Of a DNA stretch of 64,000 nucleotides, positions 16,113-24,438 are shown piece after piece (within the stretch, counting starts at the first letter, position 1; each line of letters starts with the position of its first letter). A program made the position numbers and the translations under genes. Location: NCBI RefSeq assembly GCF_000467125.1, contig NZ_BATJ01000019.1, positions 51,497 to 115,496 on the forward strand, written 5' to 3'. A model generated the notes under the pieces. That model did no database searches, was not told the origin of the DNA, and saw nothing but the letters and a program-made list of their open reading frames with translations. The DNA comes from Vibrio proteolyticus NBRC 13287. GTDB taxonomy: Bacteria; Pseudomonadota; Gammaproteobacteria; Enterobacterales; Vibrionaceae.

Positions 16113-16783
16113 TATTGCAGTGTGTGAGCAGCGTTGCCGTTGTTGAGCAAAAAGAAATCGATCGCCGACTCAAGGCTTTTTCGACGGTCTTCCTGTTCGT
16201 TTGACGCCATGCCAAGAAAGATCGGAAAAAAAGTCCGCCCTTTGACCAGCGCCCAGAGGTTGATTGCCAGTTCATGCGGATCCTGACGGGTCAGCGCACC
16301 GTAATCCATGGCCTCCGACAGCCAGTTTTCGAGTGGACACACTTTGATCTCGCCGACATCATTGAGATGGCAGGTGCCCTGACACATGGATTCAATGGTG
16401 ATGGCCACCAGCAAGCGGCGTTTTTCACAGCTAAGTACCCGCTCCAACTGGAAATCAAACAGCTCAATCAACTGAGCGCGGATCTCTCGCTGAGGATTAA
16501 AGGCAGGGAGTGGCTCATCACTTTTCTCATGCAAAACGTGATGCACTACGGAACGATAGAGGTTTTCTTTTGAGCCGAAGTGCGCATACACTGTTGGTTT
16601 CGTGGTATTGGCTTGCTTGGCAATACTGCACAATGAGGCCCCCTGAACGCCCTGTTGTTTATAACATTCAATCGCAGCAGCTATGATGTTGGCCTTGGTT
16701 TTTTCGCCGCGTCGGGTTCGTTTGTCCATCTGATTTTCGTTCAATTTTTCTTGATTGATGTGGTTGTCATTCGTTGTGTCCAT
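16112..16783 (-). CDS. TetR family regulator
   Basis: A 223-residue TetR-type regulator if the first Met is used, or 205 residues from MDKRTRRGEKTKANII at 16729, where the usual TetR start would be. The helix-turn-helix is clear: IIAAAIECYKQQGVQGASLC then IAKQANTTKPTVYAHFGSKE. The C-terminal ligand domain is not specific enough to name an inducer. The gene lies 29 bases downstream of an efflux adaptor gene on the same strand, so the two are probably co-transcribed. A perfect 9-bp inverted repeat upstream of the adaptor (17988-18009) is a likely operator. Autoregulation of an adaptor-regulator operon is inferred. Confidence 0.85.
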   Translation of the reverse strand: MDTTNDNHINQEKLNENQMDKRTRRGEKTKANIIAAAIECYKQQGVQGASLCSIAKQANTTKPTVYAHFGSKENLYRSVVHHVLHEKSDEPLPAFNPQREIRAQLIELFDFQLERVLSCEKRRLLVAITIESMCQGTCHLNDVGEIKVCPLENWLSEAMDYGALTRQDPHELAINLWALVKGRTFFPIFLGMASNEQEDRRKSLESAIDFFLLNNGNAAHTLQ

Positions 16784-16812
16784 TGAGCAGTTACACCGAT
16801 TCAGATTGCGGA

Positions 16813-17901
16813 TTAGCGGTACAAGACTTCGTTTAACTGTTCAATCACGTTGATTGACGGTTCGATGCGGTTGCCGACCAGGTGAGGAGCTTCGTCGTCG
16901 TTGACGATAAAACTTTTTGCCGATAAACCGCCGCTGAGCGCCACGTAACCAGTGAAGGATTCTTTGGTGTAAATCGGTTCAATTGGTTGCTCGAGCACCA
17001 CACGTTGCTCGTTCAGTACGTAGACGTAAGACTGGCCATCAATCTGCTGCACCGCACTCTGCGGGACCAGCATCACTTTCTGTTTCTGAGGTGCGTTGAG
17101 ATAGAGACGAGTTTTGGTGCCCACAATGATCTTACTGTTGCTGTTGTCAAACAGCGCATAAGCATCAACATTTCCGGTATTTTGGTCTATGACCGAACCA
17201 ACATAATGCAGTGTCCCATCGGTATAGGTGGTGGTGTTTCCGTGCGAAACCGACACCACCGGAGAGTTTTCGGGATCCTGATCATTAACCAGTTCACTGA
17301 ATGCATCCATCTGTGCGGCAGGCGCGGAGAAGTGCAACTCTACTTTGTCGGTGGCGACCAGATCGGTCAGCACCGTGCCCGGCGTCACATACGTGCCTGC
17401 GCTTTGGGTGTTCTTACCGATTTTGCCGGAAAACGGTGAATAAATGGTTTGTTTAGCCATGGCACTCTTGGCTTTGAGTAGTCGGGTTCTGGCACGTTCG
17501 ACACTCTGTTCGGCCAACAAGGCACGTGCTTCTTTTGAGCCGTACTGACGGGTGATTTCAAGCAGGTTCTGCATCGCCAGACGATATTCATTTTCTGCTG
17601 TGGCCAACGTCAGACGGGCATAATCCTCATCGAGGCGGTATAGCGGGTCACCTTTTTTTACGTGCTGACCATCTTTGAAGTAGACTTCGACGATTTTACC
17701 GTCGGTTTCAGCCACAATCTGAGTGAATTCGGAAGCCCGGTATTCGCCGCTAAACGGATACAGTACCGTGGCCTGACGCACCATCGGTAGCTGGACCGAA
17801 AATGCTGTCGGTACCAGTTTAGTTTTTGCTGCGAGCATGTCGCAATTGAATAAAGCCACTGAAGTCGACACTAGCCCTAGGGCAAGGCTAAGTTTTTTCA
17901 T
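16813..17901 (-). CDS. RND efflux periplasmic adaptor (membrane-fusion) protein
   Basis: A 362-residue HlyD/AcrA-type adaptor. It has an N-terminal signal (MKKLSLALGLVSTSVALFNC; possible lipobox LFNC, so it may be lipidated at Cys20). A lipoyl-like half-motif follows (VAETDGKIVEVYFKDGQHVK), then a short alpha hairpin (residues 100-145) and the second lipoyl half (AKQTIYSPFSGKIGKNTQSA). Beta-barrel and membrane-proximal domains complete it. Such proteins bridge an inner-membrane pump to TolC. No pump gene lies beside it; a TetR regulator follows instead. It is therefore an orphan adaptor that must work with a pump encoded elsewhere, or has another role. Confidence 0.88.
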   Translation of the reverse strand: MKKLSLALGLVSTSVALFNCDMLAAKTKLVPTAFSVQLPMVRQATVLYPFSGEYRASEFTQIVAETDGKIVEVYFKDGQHVKKGDPLYRLDEDYARLTLATAENEYRLAMQNLLEITRQYGSKEARALLAEQSVERARTRLLKAKSAMAKQTIYSPFSGKIGKNTQSAGTYVTPGTVLTDLVATDKVELHFSAPAAQMDAFSELVNDQDPENSPVVSVSHGNTTTYTDGTLHYVGSVIDQNTGNVDAYALFDNSNSKIIVGTKTRLYLNAPQKQKVMLVPQSAVQQIDGQSYVYVLNEQRVVLEQPIEPIYTKESFTGYVALSGGLSAKSFIVNDDEAPHLVGNRIEPSINVIEQLNEVLYR

Positions 17902-17987
17902 TATTTTGCCTTGTATTTTTTATAGTTAATTTTTATGAATGGGTGAATGAATTAATAGTTTTTATTATGGAATGTGCAGGGTATTTT

Positions 17988-18009
17988 AACTTTACTGGCA
18001 AGTAAAGTT
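17988..18009. promoter_or_regulatory. Perfect palindromic operator candidate upstream of the efflux adaptor
   Basis: A 9-bp perfect inverted repeat, AACTTTACT-GGCA-AGTAAAGTT, lies 87 bases upstream of the adaptor start in the gap before the divergent iclR-type gene. Its form fits a TetR-family operator. The TetR gene at the end of the adaptor operon is the obvious candidate binder. Confidence 0.6.
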
Positions 18010-18192
18010 TTATATTGCGTATGAAGTGCTTTTAATCCCACCATTTCGCTCACAATCTCCCCAATACCTCCCGCTGTGTTAATTTTGTTTTTATTCTCAT
18101 TTAATGGGAAAGTACAATATAAGAAAACGTTCCTTTCTTGTCGTTTGAGAATATCATTTGAAACATGAGATCGACGGAGCTACAACACAGGT

Positions 18193-18927
18193 ATGAAACA
18201 ACCAAGACAGAATGCAGGCCAGGTTAATGAGAAATTACTGCAATTGCTGATGCAGGTGGCTGTGAACGATGAGCCAGTTCAGGCCAAAACCTTAAGCGAG
18301 CAGTTGAATGTACCTCTTAGCAGCCTGTACCGACATCTGAAGTTGCTGAAAGAATGGAGTTTGATTGAGGAAAGTCCGCACGACAAAACCTTGATCATCG
18401 GTCCGGCAGCACTGCTTTTAATGCGAAGCTATGAGACCAGCCCTCATAACCTCGATGCGGTCGAAGCGGTGCTTTGCCGTCTGCAAAAGCAGACGGGAGA
18501 AATGGCGGCGTACATGGTGCCAGTGGGTTACCGCGCATTGTGTGTCAGCCGCAAAGAAAGTATGCAGGCACTGCGTTGCAGCTACGTCCAGGGTCAAAGT
18601 CAACCTCTGCTACGTGGTGCCTCATCCAAAGTGATGTTGGCTTTTATGCCTGCATCGAGATGCGAAAAAATCCTGCGCCATTTTGGCGAAGCGCACCGAC
18701 TGCACGAATGGCAGGGTGAGCTGGAGCAGATTCGTAAACAGGGGTATGCGGTCAGTACGTCAGAAATTGACCCTGGAGTCTCGGGCATCAGTGCTCCGGT
18801 GATGAAGGGCTCCAAACTGGTTGGCGCGGTGTCGGTGATGGCGCCTGCTCATCGTGTACAAAGGGACAAACAGCGGATCATTTTGCACGTGTTGCAGGCA
18901 TCAAGGGCCCTGCCACCAGAACGATAA
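18193..18927 (+). CDS. IclR family transcriptional regulator
   Basis: A 244-residue regulator. The N-terminal winged helix (residues 1-75) shows PVQAKTLSEQLNVPLSSLYR, and the C-terminal effector domain has the typical IclR features ASSKVMLAFMP, QIRKQGYAVSTSEIDPGVSG and ISAPVMKGSKLVGAVSVMAP. The effector is unknown. The next gene, an arginase-fold protein, begins 20 bases after the stop with its own AAAGG ribosome-binding site, so the pair is almost certainly co-transcribed and functionally connected. The upstream gap shared with the divergent efflux adaptor is 291 bases long and contains AT-rich promoter-like sequence. Confidence 0.87.
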   Translation: MKQPRQNAGQVNEKLLQLLMQVAVNDEPVQAKTLSEQLNVPLSSLYRHLKLLKEWSLIEESPHDKTLIIGPAALLLMRSYETSPHNLDAVEAVLCRLQKQTGEMAAYMVPVGYRALCVSRKESMQALRCSYVQGQSQPLLRGASSKVMLAFMPASRCEKILRHFGEAHRLHEWQGELEQIRKQGYAVSTSEIDPGVSGISAPVMKGSKLVGAVSVMAPAHRVQRDKQRIILHVLQASRALPPER

Positions 18928-18946
18928 CGGCACAAAGGTAAGCGAC

Positions 18947-19780
18947 ATGCTAGGACTATTCAAACGACACAAACCGGTGGTAATGCCGCTGGCCTCTCAA
19001 AGTGGTATTTTTCTCACTGTGTGCGAAAAAATTAAGCCGATGACAGAGGTGGAATTTGAAACGGTTGAGCAGTCGCTGGAGCTGGCGTTTGAGTGGTTGT
19101 ACCAGGATCCGTCCCGCTCACCTTACCTCTGTGGTGGGCACTTTTCTCTGCCACAAACCGGTGTGCAGCCGTTTCATGCACGTTTAAGCCAATATCTGAG
19201 CCAGAGCGTCCTTCCGGTGATATTGACCAACATGCATGAAACTGTGCTGCGCAGCTTGCCGGCAGTGTCGCTCACCAATCGTGAACTGGGGATCGTCAGC
19301 ATCAATCGTGGGTTTGAACTGAAACAGACACTTGAACCGTGTCGTGGGTCGGCATTTCATTTTGCGTTGTCTCGCTACCCTGATTGCCGATTATTTTGTC
19401 TTGGCATTGATCCAAGTCGGGTGAAGAGTAAAACTTTTGAATACGCCGAAGATCAAGGCTGCGACTGGATGACGCTAGAAGAGTGTCAGTTCCGTCACCG
19501 TTTCCAAGTCAAAAACCAACTGGCCACCTATTTGTCTCATTGTGACGATCTGATACTCGATGTGGATTTGGAATCGGTGATGACGGATTCTGGCTTACAT
19601 GGTGATGAACACCTGGAAGTACAGATGGTTTTGCGAATGATCCGGCAGTGCCTGATGTCGGGAAAAGTGCGATTGGTGCATTTGACGGGCAAAAAAGAGA
19701 AACAGATCTTTTCCAAGCAGACCAAGCTGATCCTCGATGAGATCAGCACGATGTTGCCGACTACCCATTGTGCGGCATAA
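18947..19780 (+). CDS. Degenerate arginase/formimidoylglutamase-fold protein
   Basis: A 277-residue protein whose order of conserved strands follows the ureohydrolase family, especially HutG-like formimidoylglutamases. The correspondences I see are TNMHETVLRSLP (residues 94-105) for the GGGHE strand, LGIVSINRGFELKQ (114-127) for the IINFDAHFDLR strand, GSAFHFAL for SGTPF, CLGIDPSR, and LILDVDLESV (202-211) for the DLDVL strand. Most manganese ligands are missing: DAHFD is replaced by NRGFE. Asp205 and Asp207 remain. The start at 18947 has AAAGG upstream. The gene follows an IclR regulator. It is probably not an active hydrolase; a binding or regulatory role is possible. The fold assignment is inference from motif order. 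Confidence 0.62.
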   Translation: MLGLFKRHKPVVMPLASQSGIFLTVCEKIKPMTEVEFETVEQSLELAFEWLYQDPSRSPYLCGGHFSLPQTGVQPFHARLSQYLSQSVLPVILTNMHETVLRSLPAVSLTNRELGIVSINRGFELKQTLEPCRGSAFHFALSRYPDCRLFCLGIDPSRVKSKTFEYAEDQGCDWMTLEECQFRHRFQVKNQLATYLSHCDDLILDVDLESVMTDSGLHGDEHLEVQMVLRMIRQCLMSGKVRLVHLTGKKEKQIFSKQTKLILDEISTMLPTTHCAA

Positions 19781-19887
19781 TACCGAGCAAGCATCCATCA
19801 CAGGCGTTTTTTTATGCTTCCGTCATTAGGCTGGATGTGTGTCGCCATCGGATAACCGACGGGTTTTGTGACGGCTATAAAATATTA

Positions 19888-19909
19888 AAGCTGGCACTTA
19901 GGCCAGCTT
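19888..19909 (-). terminator. Terminator-like hairpin after the small ORF
   Basis: Stem AAGCTGGC / GCCAGCTT (19888-19895 with 19902-19909), 6-base loop, followed on the minus strand by TAATATTTTATAG. It is 18 bases past the stop of the 28-codon ORF at 19927-20013 and fits as its terminator; the tail is a weak T run. Confidence 0.6.
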
Positions 19910-19926
19910 CTCTGCGGATATATCAA

Positions 19927-20013
19927 TTACTTTTTGTCAGACGTGTCTTTATTTGTGTCTTTCCAGTATTGAATACGAATTCGATGTAATTGAGCTTTTC
20001 TCATTTTCTTCAT
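19927..20013 (-). CDS. Candidate small protein, 28 residues
   Basis: A short ORF in a gap of more than 550 bases: ATG at 20013-20011, stop TAA at 19929-19927. The product is MKKMRKAQLHRIRIQYWKDT followed by NKDTSDKK, very basic with an acidic-polar tail, no signal peptide and no membrane span. A good ribosome-binding sequence (GAGGG, 8 bases before the ATG) precedes it, and a hairpin with a T-rich tail follows 18 bases after the stop. A complete expression unit of such small size is the main argument that it is real. I do not recognise the family. The rest of 19781-20336 contains no other gene and holds the phoX-like promoter region. Confidence 0.5.
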   Translation of the reverse strand: MKKMRKAQLHRIRIQYWKDTNKDTSDKK

Positions 20014-20336
20014 AATTATCCCTCACTGATAAATAGTGGGCGCTCTTCACTGAGCTCACAAATACGATGAGTTGATCATGTACGCAAATCAATGTAGCTG
20101 TGAATCCTCAAGATCACTAGGATCTAAATCACACTAATACACCAAAATTTAGCGGATTTGTAGATAATATTTGCACTGGATCTCGTTTTTTCAAGATCGA
20201 TGGCATCACTTTGCTGTTACTAAGCGCTGCGAAATCCGCTGTTATTTAACAGAAACAAAAGCTTAACGTAAGCGTCACGTTGCTCATCTATTGTGTGCTC
20301 ACTAAAAAAAGCCGACCTTATGTCAAGGAGAAAGTG

Positions 20337-22220
20337 ATGTGGAAGCGTGATGAGCAAGATTCTCAATTCAGTCAGATGATCGAAGCGAGACTCTCTCGCC
20401 GCCGTTTTTTGGCTGGAACCGCCGCGGTAAGTGCCGGAGCCTTTTTGTCATTAAACCCGATTGCCAAAGCCGTTGCGGCTGGTACATCGGCTAGCCAGTT
20501 ATTGAACTTTGAAGCGGTTCCCGCCTCGACAGCGGACAGCTTTGTGGTGCCTAAAGGCTACAGAGCCACACCACTGCTCTCCTGGGGGGATCCGATCTTC
20601 CCTGATGCCCCGGCGTTTGCTCCCAATGGTAAACAGGATGCGCAAACTCAGGCTCAACAATTTGGGGACAATACGGACGGCATGAGTTTGTTCCCGATCT
20701 CCGAAGAGCGTGCGGTGATCGCTGTGAATAACGAATACACCAACTACGAATACCTGTTTGATCATCAGGGGCAGACAATGACGGCAGACGATGTGAAAAA
20801 AGCACAGGCTGCCGTGGGTGTGACGGTGTTTGAGATCGTCAAGCAAGGCGGTCAGTGGCAGGTGGATCTTTACGGGCAGCGTAACCGCCGGATTACCGCG
20901 TATACGGAAATGCGTCTGACCGGCCCGGCCGCCGGGCATAAATGGATGAAAACCAAAGCCGATCCATCGGGTCGCAAACCGCTGGGTACGTTCAACAACT
21001 GCGCCAATGGGCAGACGCCTTGGGGCACCTACCTGACCTGTGAAGAGAATTTTGATGACTTCTTCGGCACCAGCGCGGACGATGTTACACTGACTGACGA
21101 TCAGACACGTTATGGCATCGCTGCGAAACCCAGTGGGTATCAGTGGGAAACGGCAGATGAACGCTTTGACGTCGCTAAGCATCCGAATGAAGCCAACCGT
21201 TTTGGCTGGGTGGTGGAAATTGATCCAAATGACCCTAAGTCGACACCAATGAAACGCACGGCACTGGGTCGTTTCAAACACGAAAATGCCGCGTTGGTGG
21301 TGAATGCCGATGGGCATGTGGTCGTGTATCTGGGAGATGATGAGCGCGGTGAGCACCTGTACAAGTTTGTGTCAAAAGAGCGTTATCGCCCGGGCAAAGA
21401 TGCCCAAAACCGTAAGTTGCTTGAAGAGGGCACCTTATATGTCGCCAAATTCGACATCGATGGTACGGAGTTAAAAGGCAAAGGACAATGGATCGAGCTG
21501 ACGCTGGGTAAAAATGGTCTGACCCCAGAGAACGGTTTCCACGATCAAGCGGAAGTGCTGATTTTTGCCCGTCGCGCGGCCACTTTGGTGGGCGCAACGA
21601 CCATGGATCGCCCGGAATGGGTGGCGGTGCATCCGGATGAAAAGCACGTTTTCTGTACACTGACCAACAACAAACATCGTGGCGTGAAGGACGGCCAACC
21701 CGTGGGTGGCCCTAACCCACGCGCAGAAAACCATTATGGTCAGATCCTGCGCTGGATGCCGACCAGTGGCGATCACACCCATCAGGAGTTTGACTGGGAC
21801 CTGTATCTGATTGCCGGTAACCCGACGGTGCACAGTGGCGATTTGTACGCAGGCAGTGACAATATCAATGCAGGCAATATGTTTAACAGCCCGGACGGCA
21901 TCGGCTTTGACCAAGCTGGACGCCTGTGGATTCAGACTGACGGCAATTACTCCAATCAGGGAGACTTTGACGGCCAGGGTAACAACCAGATGTTGTGTGG
22001 TGACCCGCAGACCGGCGAAGTACGCCGTTTTCTGACCGGGCCGGTTGCCTGTGAAATCACCGGTTTGACGTTCAGCCCGGATTACAAAACCATGTTTGTC
22101 GGAGTGCAGCACCCGGGAGAAGACGGCGCGCCGTCGCACTTCCCTTATGGTGGAAACAGCAAGCCGCGTTCAACCATCATGATGATCACCCGTGACGATG
22201 GCGGTGTGATCGGCGCATAA
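20337..22220 (+). CDS. PhoX family phosphatase (DUF839), Tat-exported
   Basis: A 627-residue protein of the PhoX/DUF839 family, calcium- and iron-dependent periplasmic phosphomonoesterases of beta-propeller form. A twin-arginine signal is plain at residues 20-40 (LSRRRFLAGTAAVSAGAFLS) with likely cleavage after AVA near residue 47. Family landmarks include NNEYTNYEYLF, FNNCANGQTPWGTYLTCEEN, GRFKHENAALVVNADGHVVV, YLGDDERGEHLYKFVS and NSPDGIGFDQAGRLWIQTDG. The ATG at 20337 follows AAGGAG. It stands alone with its own terminator. PhoX genes are usually part of the Pho regulon, but I could not identify a convincing Pho box upstream. Confidence 0.92.
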   Translation: MWKRDEQDSQFSQMIEARLSRRRFLAGTAAVSAGAFLSLNPIAKAVAAGTSASQLLNFEAVPASTADSFVVPKGYRATPLLSWGDPIFPDAPAFAPNGKQDAQTQAQQFGDNTDGMSLFPISEERAVIAVNNEYTNYEYLFDHQGQTMTADDVKKAQAAVGVTVFEIVKQGGQWQVDLYGQRNRRITAYTEMRLTGPAAGHKWMKTKADPSGRKPLGTFNNCANGQTPWGTYLTCEENFDDFFGTSADDVTLTDDQTRYGIAAKPSGYQWETADERFDVAKHPNEANRFGWVVEIDPNDPKSTPMKRTALGRFKHENAALVVNADGHVVVYLGDDERGEHLYKFVSKERYRPGKDAQNRKLLEEGTLYVAKFDIDGTELKGKGQWIELTLGKNGLTPENGFHDQAEVLIFARRAATLVGATTMDRPEWVAVHPDEKHVFCTLTNNKHRGVKDGQPVGGPNPRAENHYGQILRWMPTSGDHTHQEFDWDLYLIAGNPTVHSGDLYAGSDNINAGNMFNSPDGIGFDQAGRLWIQTDGNYSNQGDFDGQGNNQMLCGDPQTGEVRRFLTGPVACEITGLTFSPDYKTMFVGVQHPGEDGAPSHFPYGGNSKPRSTIMMITRDDGGVIGA

Positions 22221-22245
22221 CAGCAATGTATCGGGAGAAAGCAAA

Positions 22246-22267
22246 GGGAGCGGTCGCTCCCTTTTTT
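22246..22267 (+). terminator. phoX-like gene terminator
   Basis: Stem GGGAGC / GCTCCC (22246-22251 with 22256-22261), loop GGTC, then TTTTTT. It lies 25 bases after the stop codon. Confidence 0.88.
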
Positions 22268-22381
22268 CATTTCGGCCGTTTGACTAAGGAGCGCCGGGAC
22301 TCGGTTTGTTGACATTGAGGTTACACTTCTGCGCTGATTGGCGCTACGATGAGCTCATCTTTCACCCAATTTTAATTACCA

Positions 22382-23791
22382 ATGTCCGCTGCACGTGTAC
22401 TGCTCCCCCTGATTGTTCTGATGGCGCCGCCGCAGATTCACGCCGCCGATGCACCGTTGCAACAATGGCAGCGCTTCTATCAGCAGGCGCTGGTGTTGCC
22501 GGCGATAAGTGAGGTGGCTGCGTATCAACTGGGGGACTATGCTGACGATGTGTTATCCAGTGACAGCCAGTACCCGGACTTTTCACGTTTCGACTGGCCG
22601 ATGATTGAACGTCTCCATCAGCTGGCACAAACCTGTCAGTACACCGAACCGTGGCCCGCGATCTTGAGCCGTGCGGTTGAATTTGAGCGGGCACTGTGCC
22701 GCAAAACGCCGCTAACCGAAGAATGGTTTCGCTCCCCAGACTGGCGCCATCCCGCCGGTGGCAGTTATGCTGAGCGCTATTTAGCGCGTTTGAAGCCGGA
22801 TGAGCAGGCCACTTTTGCAGCCCGGCACGTCGGACAACTGACGCTGGCCAGCGTCCGCCATCCTTTGCATCATTTATGGCAAGACCCCGGACGTGAAGGC
22901 GTTGATGCACTGCTGCGCGGATATCGCGCCTATCTGGCGCCGTCGCAACAATTGTGGCTGAGCAGTGACGACGGGTGGCGTGCAGTGCATGCCGAAGACT
23001 GGCGACCTCTGGCAGACCAACTCGGGTTGAAGCTCAGCCGCGCTCAGTCCGGGTGTGACTACCGCTATGGCAACTTGTGTCTGACTCAGGTGAGTACGGA
23101 GGTCATATGGTTGTCGGCAGCGCTGAGTGTCAGTCTGGCGCTGGTGGCTTTATTGCTGCTGCGTGCGTTGTGGGTGCGTTACCAACATATTCGCGAGCGG
23201 CGTTTTGTGTTGCAACTGCTCACTCATGAGCTGCGTACGCCGATCGCCAGCCTCGGTTTGACGGTAGACGCGCTGCGTGAACAATTTGACACTATGTCGG
23301 CCGAAGGGCAGGAGGCGCTTTGGCGTCTGATGGCGGATCATCAGCGCTTAGCGCAGTTGGCTGATACCAGCCGTGGTTATCTCAGCCCGGAGGACGATGA
23401 CGCGTTCAGGTGTCATGAAGCCTGGCTGTCAGACTTTTTCGACCACTGCCTGCAAGGCTATCCGGTCGACCTGCACATTGAGCAAGACAAACTGGTGTCC
23501 TTGCCGTATTACTGGTTGGGGTTATGTGTGGTTAACTTGGTGAAAAATGCACTACAGCACGGCGCCGAGCCAGTGCAAGTGGACGTGTCGGTGTTGCGAA
23601 CGCTGCGAATTGAAGTCTCTGACTGTGGGGACTTCGCACCCAAATGGCGACGTTTGTGGCGCCGCCGTCCCGTGACGTCTGACAACATGGGGGTGGGCTT
23701 GCAGTTAGTCAAACGGCTGATGATCCGTATGGGCGGGCAACTGACTGTCCGTCGCCGTCCGACCCGTTGTATTCTGGAACTGCCGTTATGA
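22382..23791 (+). CDS. vxrA: VxrA-type sensor histidine kinase (DUF3404 sensor)
   Basis: A 469-residue inner-membrane kinase. It has a signal/TM segment at 1-20 and a periplasmic sensor region at about 24-241 containing four cysteines (86, 106, 225, 233). A second TM helix lies at 242-262, the H-box LLTHELRTPIASLGL holds the phospho-accepting His282, and an ATPase domain with NLVKNALQHG and MGVGLQLVKRL completes it. The periplasmic domain corresponds to DUF3404, found in V. cholerae VxrA (WigK) and V. parahaemolyticus VbrK, which respond to cell-wall damage and beta-lactams and control T6SS, biofilm and wall synthesis genes. The response regulator gene overlaps by 4 bases (ATGA). Assignment rests on sensor type and gene order. 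Confidence 0.88.
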   Translation: MSAARVLLPLIVLMAPPQIHAADAPLQQWQRFYQQALVLPAISEVAAYQLGDYADDVLSSDSQYPDFSRFDWPMIERLHQLAQTCQYTEPWPAILSRAVEFERALCRKTPLTEEWFRSPDWRHPAGGSYAERYLARLKPDEQATFAARHVGQLTLASVRHPLHHLWQDPGREGVDALLRGYRAYLAPSQQLWLSSDDGWRAVHAEDWRPLADQLGLKLSRAQSGCDYRYGNLCLTQVSTEVIWLSAALSVSLALVALLLLRALWVRYQHIRERRFVLQLLTHELRTPIASLGLTVDALREQFDTMSAEGQEALWRLMADHQRLAQLADTSRGYLSPEDDDAFRCHEAWLSDFFDHCLQGYPVDLHIEQDKLVSLPYYWLGLCVVNLVKNALQHGAEPVQVDVSVLRTLRIEVSDCGDFAPKWRRLWRRRPVTSDNMGVGLQLVKRLMIRMGGQLTVRRRPTRCILELPL

Positions 23792-24438
23792 AAACGATTC
23801 TGTTGATTGAAGACGATAACCTGCTGGGAGCTGGTCTGCGTGACTATCTGATCCGGCAGGGATATCAGTGCCAGTGGTTAACGGGCAGCGAAAACGTCGA
23901 CCAGCACTGGTATGGTGCGGATCTGGTGATCCTGGATCGTCAATTGAGAGATGGCGATAGCCTGCGCCTGCTGCCGCACTGGCTGATGCGCAAAGCCGTG
24001 CCGGTGATCATCCTGACGGCCCGGGTGGAGGTCGGTCAGCGCGTTGAAGGGCTGCAGGCCGGTGCCAATGATTACGTGCTCAAACCGTTTGCCCATGAAG
24101 AGCTGCTGGCGCGCATACAAGTGCAACTGCGCTCGGTGGGCAGTAGCCAGATTCGTTACGCGGATCTGGAAGTGGATGTGGCGCGCCGCGCTGTGATGCA
24201 AGCCGGTCAGGCGGTGACTCTCAAACCGAAAGAGTTTCAGTTGCTGGTGCTGCTGCTCCAGAATCCCGATCGCGTCTATCACCGTGATGAACTGCTGAAT
24301 AAAATTTGGGGCTATCAGAGTTTTCCAACCACGCGAACCGTCGATAATCACATTCTGCATCTGAGACAAAAATTGCCCGGTTTGGCCATTGAGACGTTGC
24401 GTGGTGTCGGCTACCGTCTGAGAGGAGCGGAACAATGA
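23788..24438 (+). CDS. vxrB: VxrB-type response regulator (OmpR family)
   Basis: A 216-residue two-component response regulator. The receiver domain has the acidic pair Asp9-Asp10 (IEDDN), the phosphorylation site Asp50 (LVILDRQLRDGDS), and Lys in LKPF. The C-terminal OmpR-type winged helix ends with TRTVDNHILHLRQKLPG and LRGVGYRLRG. It is coupled to both neighbours by 4-base ATGA overlaps, upstream with the kinase and downstream with the DUF2861 gene, so all are translated from one message. It corresponds to VxrB/VbrR. In V. cholerae that regulator activates T6SS and peptidoglycan genes; whether the same targets apply here is inference. Confidence 0.9.
   Translation: MKTILLIEDDNLLGAGLRDYLIRQGYQCQWLTGSENVDQHWYGADLVILDRQLRDGDSLRLLPHWLMRKAVPVIILTARVEVGQRVEGLQAGANDYVLKPFAHEELLARIQVQLRSVGSSQIRYADLEVDVARRAVMQAGQAVTLKPKEFQLLVLLLQNPDRVYHRDELLNKIWGYQSFPTTRTVDNHILHLRQKLPGLAIETLRGVGYRLRGAEQ

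Noticed and set aside
20060..20085. TTGATCATG near 20073 as another RctB site
   Set aside because: A single 8-base match without the AAGC/GAAAC flank or neighbouring copies; chance is a sufficient explanation.
20200..20330. A Pho box upstream of the phoX-like gene
   Set aside because: CTGTTAC and CTGCGAA are present but their spacing does not fit two 11-base-spaced half-sites, so no site is called.
20499..21356. A 285-codon frame antisense to the phoX-like gene
   Set aside because: His/Ile/Arg-rich shadow of the real gene. The plus-strand protein has a Tat signal and family motifs throughout.
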